Shown piece after piece: positions 6,390 to 11,630 of a stretch of DNA of 11,630 nucleotides (its first letter is position 1; every line of letters starts with the position of its first letter). The notes beneath the pieces were generated by a model. It saw only the letters and a list, made by a program, of their open reading frames with translations. It ran no database searches and was not told the origin of the DNA. The stretch spans positions 1 to 11,630 of the forward strand of contig CAZNNH010000193.1 of NCBI GenBank assembly GCA_964574335.1, in the 5' to 3' direction. A program made the translations under genes and the position numbers. Origin of the DNA: CAZNNH01 sp964574335 (GTDB lineage: Bacteria; Acidobacteriota; Vicinamibacteria; Fen-336).

Positions 6390-7811
6390 ATGGCGGCCCC
6401 CCAGCCGACCGCAAGCCTGCACGGCATCCACAGCGCGGTGCGCTCGGACTCGGAGTTCCTGCGCGGCCAGCTCGGCCAGTGGATGGAGGAGGTTCTGGCC
6501 AGCGGCAAGACCGCCGACCTCTTCGAGCTGGAGATGTGGCTGCGCAGCTTCGAGAGGTTTTTCCGGATCAAGAACCAGCCGCTGTCGGAGAAGGAGCGCC
6601 GGCAGCTCACCTTCCGCAACTGGGCCGAGGAGCTGCGCCTGGTGGACGACGTGCTGCTGCGGGCGATCCATCTGTGTACGGCGATCCTCACCGAAGAGCA
6701 GGTGAACCACACCCGCTTCGACAAGTACGTCGAAGGCTACCTGAAGAAGGACGACCTGGTCGACCCCTACGTGGAGCGGCTGCTCCGCCAGTCGACGCCG
6801 GAGGCGGGGCTCAACCTGCTGCGCGAAGCCTTCGAGGACATCCACGTCCTGCTGACCAACCTGGGACGGCTGTCCCGGATCCCGTTCAACACCTTCAACG
6901 CCGTGGGCCGGATCCTCTACCGCGAGATCCGGCGTAGCCCGGTGTTGGCCCTGCTGATCGACAAGAAGTTCAAGCCGATACACGACCGCATCGCCAACCC
7001 CGCCATCGCCAAGCTGATCCGCGGGATCGACAGCCCGGTGCAGCGCAAGCACGCGGCGAAGGTCTTCCTGGAGCTGTTCCGGCTGCTCCACTACCTCGAG
7101 TACGCGGATCCCGAGCGGACCCCCGAGGAGGAGCTGCGCAACACCATCCTGATCTTCTCGCTGATCACCTCCGAGACCCGGCTGCTGACCAGCTACCTGG
7201 AGCGGCGGGTGCTCAAGAGCCTGGAAGCCAACCATCCCCTGCACGACCTGTACGACTCGTTCGTCTACTGCATCCCCCTCGAGCTGAAGAAGGTGATCAA
7301 CACCGAGCTGCTCGACATCTCGGTGGTCCGCCAGAGCGACGGCATCCATGCCCGGGTGGAGAACAGCCACGGGATCCTCAAGGACTGCTTCCAGCAGTCG
7401 ATCGTGCAGCTCGCCCAGATGCTGGATGGGTCGGTGGACGGCGAGGCGATCTTCGCCGACTTCACCGCCAAGCTGGAGCAGTCCGTGGAGCTGCGCGACG
7501 GCCTGGGGGGCGTGATCCTGGCGGTGAGGCGCTTCCAGAAGGCGCGCGACGAGGCAACCGCGCAGGGGATGAAGGACACCATCTCGAGCTTCTACGACAA
7601 CCGCATGAAGTACCTGATGTACCGCGACTGGTCGGGCTTCGAGCTGTTTTTCATCGAGATCCTCAAGTGCGGCAGCCTGCCCGGGCTCCAGCAGATCAGC
7701 CACCGCTTCGAGACGTTCCTGACCACCCTGTTCCGCGAGGTGCAGAAGCGCGCCATCCTGCGGGAGGTGCCGCTCGCCGGCGAGCTGCGCGAGCTGGAGG
7801 CCTCTCTCTGA
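6390..7811 (+). CDS. uncharacterised all-helical cytoplasmic protein
   Basis: I do not recognise a named family for this 473-residue protein. It has no signal peptide or membrane helix. Composition is rich in Leu, Glu, Arg, Lys and Ile with almost no Gly/Pro breaks, giving long predicted amphipathic helices throughout, such as FELEMWLRSFERFFRIKN, EELRLVDDVLLRAIHLC and LRNTILIFSLITSETRLLTS. The most distinctive stretches are LGRLSRIPFNTFNAVGRILY, DSFVYCIPLELKKVINTELL and FYDNRMKYLMYRDWSGFELF. It is a genuine gene: codon use is strongly GC at third positions, and it runs in the same direction as a CRP/FHA gene 39 nt downstream, probably as an operon. That pairing suggests a regulated scaffold or an effector read by the sensor protein. 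The start at 6390 is set by the TATAAT 8 nt upstream. Confidence 0.8.
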   Translation: MAAPQPTASLHGIHSAVRSDSEFLRGQLGQWMEEVLASGKTADLFELEMWLRSFERFFRIKNQPLSEKERRQLTFRNWAEELRLVDDVLLRAIHLCTAILTEEQVNHTRFDKYVEGYLKKDDLVDPYVERLLRQSTPEAGLNLLREAFEDIHVLLTNLGRLSRIPFNTFNAVGRILYREIRRSPVLALLIDKKFKPIHDRIANPAIAKLIRGIDSPVQRKHAAKVFLELFRLLHYLEYADPERTPEEELRNTILIFSLITSETRLLTSYLERRVLKSLEANHPLHDLYDSFVYCIPLELKKVINTELLDISVVRQSDGIHARVENSHGILKDCFQQSIVQLAQMLDGSVDGEAIFADFTAKLEQSVELRDGLGGVILAVRRFQKARDEATAQGMKDTISSFYDNRMKYLMYRDWSGFELFFIEILKCGSLPGLQQISHRFETFLTTLFREVQKRAILREVPLAGELRELEASL

Positions 7812-7850
7812 ACGAGGTGCGGAATCTGCTAGACTCGCCCGGAGTCCGCC

Positions 7851-8633
7851 ATGGCCGGTGACAAGAACCCCTTCGCCAAGTTCTTGACCCACTTCGACGA
7901 GGGGCACGTGCTGTTCGACGAAGGCGACCCCGGCGAGGACATGTACATCATCCAGTCCGGCCGCGTCGCCATCAAGAAGCAGATCGAGGGGGGCAGCGCG
8001 ACCCTGGCCGAGCTGGAGAAGGGGGACTTCTTCGGCGAGATGGCGATCCTGGAGCGGCTGCCCCGCTCCGCGACCGCGGAGGTGATCGAGTCCGGCGACC
8101 TGATCGTGATCAGCGGCGAGATGTTCGGCGACATGATCAAGGCCAACCCCGAGATCGCCATCCGGATGCTCCGCAAGTACTCGATAAGGCTGCGGGAGAC
8201 CAACCGGCAGATCGAGCAGGCGTATCAGGCCTCCGGCGGGATGCTGCCGGAGCCGGCCCCCGAGGTGCAGCCGGCGGCGGCCACCGCCGGGACCCTCCAG
8301 GCCGAGGCGCTGTGCTACTTCGTCTCGCCCACCACCGGCAACGTCTTCCCGGTCTTCAAGAACGACGCCCTGATCGGCCGCTTCGACTCGGTGACCGGGA
8401 TGAGCCCGGAGGTCGACCTCACCAACGAGGACCAGAGCCGAAACATCTCCAGGCGCCACGCCCGAGTGGTCCACAAGGACGGGCAGTTCTTCGTCGCCGA
8501 GGAGATCGGCACCATGAACGGGACCTTCCTGAACGGCACCAAGCTCACCAACGGGGTGCTGACGCCGATCGCCGACGGTGACGAGCTGGTGCTGTGCCGC
8601 CTGCCCCTGACCTTCAAGCTCCCGGAGGCGTAG
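7851..8633 (+). CDS. cyclic-nucleotide-binding domain + FHA domain protein
   Basis: The 260-residue protein fuses two signalling domains. A CRP-type cNMP-binding domain (about 11-118) contains EGDPGEDMYIIQSGRVAI (24-41), the phosphate-binding cassette FGEMAILERLPRSATAEV (61-78) with its Glu and Arg, and a C-helix rich in Arg, Glu and Gln. A Pro/Ala-rich linker (about 125-150) leads to an FHA domain (about 155-257) with LIGR (174-177), SRRHARV (200-206) and MNGTFLNG (222-229), the conserved phosphothreonine-binding residues. There is no DNA-binding HTH, so it is not a transcription factor. It likely couples cAMP or cGMP binding to recognition of a phosphorylated partner. GGAG at 7841-7844 serves as ribosome-binding site. 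It follows the helical-protein gene by 39 nt. Domain calls are firm; ligand and partner are unknown. Confidence 0.93.
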   Translation: MAGDKNPFAKFLTHFDEGHVLFDEGDPGEDMYIIQSGRVAIKKQIEGGSATLAELEKGDFFGEMAILERLPRSATAEVIESGDLIVISGEMFGDMIKANPEIAIRMLRKYSIRLRETNRQIEQAYQASGGMLPEPAPEVQPAAATAGTLQAEALCYFVSPTTGNVFPVFKNDALIGRFDSVTGMSPEVDLTNEDQSRNISRRHARVVHKDGQFFVAEEIGTMNGTFLNGTKLTNGVLTPIADGDELVLCRLPLTFKLPEA

Positions 8634-8642
8634 TGTCCTTTG

Positions 8643-8695
8643 GGGGACACGATCCGGATTCGCTGGCACGACGCGACGAATCCGGTCATGTCCCC
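8643..8695. repeat. REP-like palindromic repeat, copy 2 (between convergent genes)
   Basis: Left arm 8643-8662 (GGGGACACGATCCGGATTCG) pairs with right arm 8677-8695 (CGAATCCGGTCATGTCCCC). The copy begins 9 nt after the CRP/FHA stop and reaches into the end of the opposing RmlD-like gene, whose TGA (8688-8686) lies inside the right arm. As a strong hairpin between converging genes it may end or protect both transcripts. A second small stem, GTGTCC (8633-8638) with GGACAC (8645-8650), could compete with the main hairpin. Confidence 0.88.
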
Positions 8696-9564
8696 AGGGC
8701 CGTCCGGCCGTCACGGATGCCGTCGTCGAGGGGGCGGGGCGCGTAGCCGAGCTCGCGACGGGCCCTTTCGCTGTCGAGCGAGACGTCGGCGGGGCGCGGC
8801 GCCCCGCCGGCCTGGGCTTGGTGGCCGGCCACGATCAAGCCCTGGGGAAGGCGGAGGGCTCGGGCCACCCGCTGGCCCAGCTCGTGGCGGCTCAGGCGCT
8901 CGGCCCCGCCGAGGTGGAAGATGCCCGAGGCCTCTCCCGCGAGCAGGCCCCCAAGCGCCGCGGCGACCGACTCGGCGTCCACCGGCGTGCGGAACTGGTC
9001 GGTGAACAGCCGCAGCGACCGCCCCGCCCGCAGCGCCCGTGCGATGGCTTCCGAGGCCGTGGCCCGGGCGCCGAAGCCGGCGCCGTGCACCAGGGCGATC
9101 CTCAGCACCGCCGAGCCGGGCGCGCCCGAGAGCACCGCCGCTTCGCCCTCCAGCTTGGTCCGGGCGTACACCGAGACGGGCCGTGGCGGGACCTTTTCGT
9201 CGCAGAAGGCGCGGTCGCCGGGGAGCACCAGGTCGGTGGAGAGATAGACCAGGCGAACGCCGCCTCGCCGGCAGCAGGCGGCCAGGCCCTCGGTGGCGCG
9301 GACGTTGACGCTTTCGGCCCGCAACGGGTCCGCCTGGCAGCGATCGGGGTCGGCGATCGCGGCGCAGTGGACGACCGCCTCCGGCGAGGCCCGGCGGAGG
9401 GCCCGGTCGATGTCGAGGGGATCCTCGAGATCGAGGGCGACCTCGTGAAGGCCCGGCGGGATCGGCTGGCGATGGCGGGCCGCCACCACGCGGTGGGTGG
9501 GCGCGAGCAGAGCGGCGAGCCGGCCACCGAGGAGGCCGCTGGCGCCGGTGACGAGGACCTTCAC
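8686..9564 (-). CDS. RmlD-like NAD(P)-dependent sugar-nucleotide reductase (extended SDR)
   Basis: This 292-residue protein starts at a GTG (9564), MKVLVTGASGLLGGRLAALL, with the extended-SDR nucleotide-binding motif TGASGLLG (6-13). VVHCAAIADPDRC (64-76), STD (109-111) and YARTK (133-137) give the Ser/Thr-Tyr-Lys active site. The FRTPVDAESVA segment (191-201) and the late RPADVSLDSERARRELGY (257-274) are typical of RmlD and its relatives, which reduce dTDP-4-dehydro-L-rhamnose. Without the other rml genes nearby, the substrate is not certain, and a more distant NAD(P)-reductase role is possible. Length is normal. No clear Shine-Dalgarno or -10 is seen; the start region lies opposite the promoter of the gene at 9676. 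The last two residues (Gly-Thr) and the TGA are encoded by the REP-like repeat, so the original 3' end may have been replaced. Confidence 0.85.
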   Translation of the reverse strand: MKVLVTGASGLLGGRLAALLAPTHRVVAARHRQPIPPGLHEVALDLEDPLDIDRALRRASPEAVVHCAAIADPDRCQADPLRAESVNVRATEGLAACCRRGGVRLVYLSTDLVLPGDRAFCDEKVPPRPVSVYARTKLEGEAAVLSGAPGSAVLRIALVHGAGFGARATASEAIARALRAGRSLRLFTDQFRTPVDAESVAAALGGLLAGEASGIFHLGGAERLSRHELGQRVARALRLPQGLIVAGHQAQAGGAPRPADVSLDSERARRELGYAPRPLDDGIRDGRTALGT

Positions 9565-9598
9565 GCGGTCGGGCGCCGCTTGCTCGGCGCCGCCGGCG

Positions 9599-9628
9599 TT
9601 GACAGGCCCGGGAGGCGGGCCATAGAAT
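9599..9628 (+). promoter_or_regulatory. sigma70-type promoter of the DUF4388-roadblock gene
   Basis: A perfect TTGACA (9599-9604) and TAGAAT (9623-9628) are 18 nt apart. Transcription should begin at about 9635, leaving a leader of about 40 nt. Unlike other starts in this window, this gene therefore has a normal untranslated leader, though no strong Shine-Dalgarno is visible. Confidence 0.75.
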
Positions 9629-9675
9629 CCGCCCCATCCTTGCAGCGGGTCGGTGTTCCCTGACGGGCGTCTCTG

Positions 9676-10746
9676 ATGAGGTTTCCGGGCAGCAAGCTAC
9701 TCCACACGTGGGACATCGCCGTTGCCGGCCTCTCCTTCGAGGACCTGCTCCGGTCCTGCCAGCAGGTCGGGCTGACCGGCTTCGCCGAGGTGAAGCTGTC
9801 CCATGGGGTGGGGATGATCCTCTACTACATGGGCGGCGAGGTCAACGCCCTCTACCGCGAGGGCGGGGTGGCGCATCACGGCAAGGCGGCCCTCGATCGG
9901 CTCCGTAGCCAGGTCGGGAAGGGCGTCGGCGCGGTCTCCATCTACGAGCTGCCCCTGGACATGGCCCATCTGCTGCGGGGCATCACCAACCGCCAGCGCC
10001 TCGCCGGGCCGTTTCGGAGCCCGGCGGACCTGGACGCGCTGCTCCTCCGCGTCGCCCAGAAGGAGCACACCGGTACCCTCGAGATCCAGACCGGCCAGGG
10101 AGTGGCGATGGTGCTGCTGGTCGGCGGCCGGGTGTCGAGCGTCTACTGGGAGACACCCGACGGGCAGACCTTCGAGAAAGGGGAGGCGCGCAGGCTCCTC
10201 GATGCCGCGCTCTCCGGGGGGGAGAGCCAGGCGTTCCTCTCGGAGTTCTCGCGCGAGGTGTGGAAGACCCGCCACGAGGTCCACGGCGCCGAGACGGTGG
10301 AGATCCACGCGCGCGACGCCACCACCGCCGACCAGCTGGTGGAGGAGGAGACCGCGCTTCGGAACCGGGTGCTGGACGAGCTGTTCGACCAGGTGCCGGC
10401 GCTGATCCAGGCGGTGATCTTCGACCTGATCACGGGCGTGGTGCTGGCCCGCAGGGGGCGGGGCACCGAGGCGCTCCGTGCCGGGCTGATCGCCGAGAAG
10501 CTGCCGGCGATCACGCTCCAGCTCCGCAAGGCCCTGGCCGCCAGCGAGGGCGATCCGCTCGAGCTGATCGAGCTGTCCACCGGACGGGTGGCGACGCTGG
10601 TGGCCATCGTGCACGAGGTCCAGGAGGCGATCGCGGTGGTGGCCGACAAGTCGATGCCCACGGCCCTGACCGAGGCCGCCCTCAGCCGGTCCTGCCGCTC
10701 CTACCCGGACCGTCTCCGCCCGTCGCGGCGGCCGGCCAGCGCCTGA
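9676..10746 (+). CDS. tandem DUF4388 (PATAN-like) domains + roadblock/LC7-like domain protein
   Basis: The 356-residue cytoplasmic protein seems to hold three modules. Two similar N-terminal units are visible: LTGFAEVKLSHGVGMILYYM with GGEVNALY (33-60), and HTGTLEIQTGQGVAMVLLVG with GRVSSVYW (131-158). Each has the DUF4388/PATAN pattern of strand, turn, strand, 'GG.v'. The C-terminal part (about 228-335), beginning LRNRVLDELFDQVPALIQAVIFDLITGVVLARR, resembles a roadblock/LC7 fold. Such domains regulate small Ras-like GTPases of the MglA type in bacterial motility and polarity. An in-frame TGA at 9661 fixes the ATG at 9676 as the first usable start. The stop lies 3 nt from the opposing SDR stop, with no room for a terminator. 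No MglA gene is in the window. The DUF4388 call is fairly sure; roadblock is likely but by eye. Confidence 0.78.
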   Translation: MRFPGSKLLHTWDIAVAGLSFEDLLRSCQQVGLTGFAEVKLSHGVGMILYYMGGEVNALYREGGVAHHGKAALDRLRSQVGKGVGAVSIYELPLDMAHLLRGITNRQRLAGPFRSPADLDALLLRVAQKEHTGTLEIQTGQGVAMVLLVGGRVSSVYWETPDGQTFEKGEARRLLDAALSGGESQAFLSEFSREVWKTRHEVHGAETVEIHARDATTADQLVEEETALRNRVLDELFDQVPALIQAVIFDLITGVVLARRGRGTEALRAGLIAEKLPAITLQLRKALAASEGDPLELIELSTGRVATLVAIVHEVQEAIAVVADKSMPTALTEAALSRSCRSYPDRLRPSRRPASA

Positions 10747-10749
10747 CGG

Positions 10750-11493
10750 CTAGGCCATCACCGCGCCGCCGTTGACGCTGAGCACCTCGCCGTGGACGAA
10801 CGAGGCGAGGTCGGAGGCCAGGAACGCGATCGGGCCGGCCACCTGCTCGGGGGAGGCGGGGCCGCCGGTCGGAATCGCCTCGGCGACCGGGCTCGCCTGC
10901 AGGCGCTCGCGGGTCATGTCGGTGACCACCCAGCCCGGCGCCACCGCGTTGATCCGCACGCCGCGGGGGCCCAGCTCGCTGGCCAGCGACTGGGTGAGGG
11001 CGATCAGGGCCCCCTTGCTGGCCGCGTAGTGGGAGTAGTGGGCCTCGCCGCGCTGGCCGGCGGTCGAGGAGACCAGGATGATGCTCCCCTTGCCGCGGGC
11101 CAGCATCTCCAGGGCGGCATGCTGGCAGACCGCGTAGGCGCCGCTCAGGTTCACCTCGAGCGTCTCGTCCCACTGCTCGGCGGTCAGGGTCTCGAACGGG
11201 GCGCGCTTCCAGATGCCGTGGTTGACCACCAGCACGTCGAGCCCGCCGAAGGCGGTGACCGTCTCCTTCACCGCGGCGGCGGCGGCCCCCGGCCGGGACA
11301 GGTCGGCCTGGATCGCCCGCGCCTTCGTGCCGAGCCGGACCAGCTCCTCCGCCGTGCCCTCGGCCTCCTTGGCATGGCGAACGTAGGTGAGGGCGACCTG
11401 GCAGCCGAGGCGGCCGAACAGCAGCGCGGTGGCGCGGCCGATGCCCCGGCCACCCCCGGTGATCAGGGCGGAGCGGCCTTCGAGCTTGAGCAC
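10750..11493 (-). CDS. FabG-like short-chain dehydrogenase/reductase
   Basis: Using the GTG at 11493 this is a 247-residue classical SDR of normal length. Visible motifs are TGGGRGIG (12-19), the NADP-favouring Arg39 in TYVRH, D64 in ADLS, NHG at 91-93 in place of the usual NAG, Ser143, the YAASK active site (Tyr156, Lys160), RINAVAPGWV (180-189) and a C-terminal NGGAVMA. It likely reduces 3-oxoacyl thioesters or a similar ketone with NADPH. The family is broad, so the substrate is open. The reading frame runs on to an ATG at 11595, but those 34 extra residues come partly from the REP-like repeat and from promoter sequence. The promoter at 11501-11529 places transcription at 11493, giving a leaderless mRNA. 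It converges on the DUF4388-roadblock gene with a 3-nt gap. Confidence 0.92.
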   Translation of the reverse strand: MLKLEGRSALITGGGRGIGRATALLFGRLGCQVALTYVRHAKEAEGTAEELVRLGTKARAIQADLSRPGAAAAAVKETVTAFGGLDVLVVNHGIWKRAPFETLTAEQWDETLEVNLSGAYAVCQHAALEMLARGKGSIILVSSTAGQRGEAHYSHYAASKGALIALTQSLASELGPRGVRINAVAPGWVVTDMTRERLQASPVAEAIPTGGPASPEQVAGPIAFLASDLASFVHGEVLSVNGGAVMA

Positions 11494-11500
11494 GGCACGG

Positions 11501-11529
11501 ACACTACGCCTTCGCCCAGAAGAGGTCAA
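11501..11529 (-). promoter_or_regulatory. sigma70-type promoter of the SDR gene
   Basis: On the minus strand TTGACC (11529-11524) and TAGTGT (11506-11501) are 17 nt apart, and the GTG start follows the -10 after only 7 nt. The predicted first transcribed base is therefore at the start codon. The arrangement mirrors that of hicB and supports the shorter SDR start. Confidence 0.65.
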
Positions 11530-11548
11530 CCAAGCGGTGACCGGCTCT

Positions 11549-11602
11549 GGGGGACACGATCCGGATTCGCTGGCGGGGCGGACGAATCCGGTCATGTCCC
11601 CC
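11549..11602. repeat. REP-like palindromic repeat, copy 3
   Basis: The arms are nearly identical to copy 2: GGGGGACACGATCCGG from 11549, and CGAATCCGGTCATGTCCCCC ending at 11602. The loop is GCTGGCGGGGCGGA-like and close to that of copy 1. It lies about 20 nt upstream of the SDR promoter. An ATG in the right arm (11595, minus strand) creates a false extended start for the SDR. Sequence to the right (11603-11630) shows nothing recognisable. Confidence 0.88.
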
Positions 11603-11630
11603 GGGCGGCGGGTTTCGGGCCCGGGGGATT

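Noticed and set aside
7807..7835. Possible separate promoter (TAGACT, 7830-7835) for the CRP/FHA gene
   Set aside because: The -35 position reads TCTGAA, which is weak, and the GGAG site would fall at the predicted start of the RNA. Co-transcription with the upstream gene is simpler.
6240..8714. 824-residue open frame on the minus strand opposite the helical-protein and CRP/FHA genes
   Set aside because: It is antisense to two well-supported genes. It lacks domain motifs, is rich in repetitive Leu/Gln/His/Val/Asp as expected from reading high-GC codons backwards, and begins in repeat copy 2.
10743..10752. A terminator between the convergent DUF4388-roadblock and SDR genes
   Set aside because: Only 3 nt separate the two stop codons and no hairpin with a U-tract lies there.
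2758..11602. The three palindromic repeats as a CRISPR array or att sites
   Set aside because: They are kilobases apart, have no spacer spacing and no cas or integrase genes, and are single hairpins between genes.

Overview
The window is GC-rich, densely coding bacterial chromosome. It has no rRNA, tRNA, CRISPR array, phage gene or transposase. Several features recall Acidobacteriota or another soil or sediment lineage close to Deltaproteobacteria: a DUF4388-roadblock protein, a CRP-like/FHA fusion, a carbamoyltransferase with SxtJ and DUF5989 partners, and a secreted dipeptidyl-peptidase. No phylogenetic marker is present, so the lineage is an inference.

Layout. (1) Bases 1-480: a short HicB-type antitoxin gene behind a good promoter. 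The hicA toxin start overlaps its stop codon, but hicA survives only as about 12 codons before unrelated repeat-like sequence. (2) Bases 515-5148, minus strand: an apparent operon read from about 5170 downward, SxtJ-family membrane protein, NodU-type carbamoyltransferase, then a 58-residue DUF5989 membrane protein. The last is shorter than the usual ORF cutoff. After a palindromic repeat comes a secreted S9B (DPP IV-like) peptidase. (3) Bases 5197-8633, plus strand: a divergent TIM-barrel-like exported or anchored protein, a large all-helical protein of unknown family, and a cyclic-nucleotide-binding/FHA protein. (4) Bases 8686-9564, minus: an RmlD-like NAD(P)-dependent reductase. (5) Bases 9676-10746, plus: a protein with two DUF4388-like domains and a roadblock/LC7-like domain. 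(6) Bases 10750-11493, minus: a FabG-like short-chain dehydrogenase.

Two themes cut across the genes. First, a palindromic REP-like repeat of about 54 bp occurs three times (2758-2811, 8643-8695, 11549-11602). One stem pair differs between copies on both arms at once, so base pairing is preserved. The middle copy supplies the stop codon of the RmlD-like gene. Second, several start codons lie only 6-10 nt after a readable -10 hexamer, and two of these also have a TTG-type -35 at 17 nt. This predicts leaderless transcripts and helps fix starts: the longest reading frames of the SxtJ and SDR genes both begin too far upstream.

Functionally, the minus-strand trio looks like a membrane-associated carbamoylation unit with an unknown acceptor. 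The helical, CRP/FHA and DUF4388-roadblock genes look like signalling or polarity components. No complete characterised system (defence, secretion or biosynthetic) is present.
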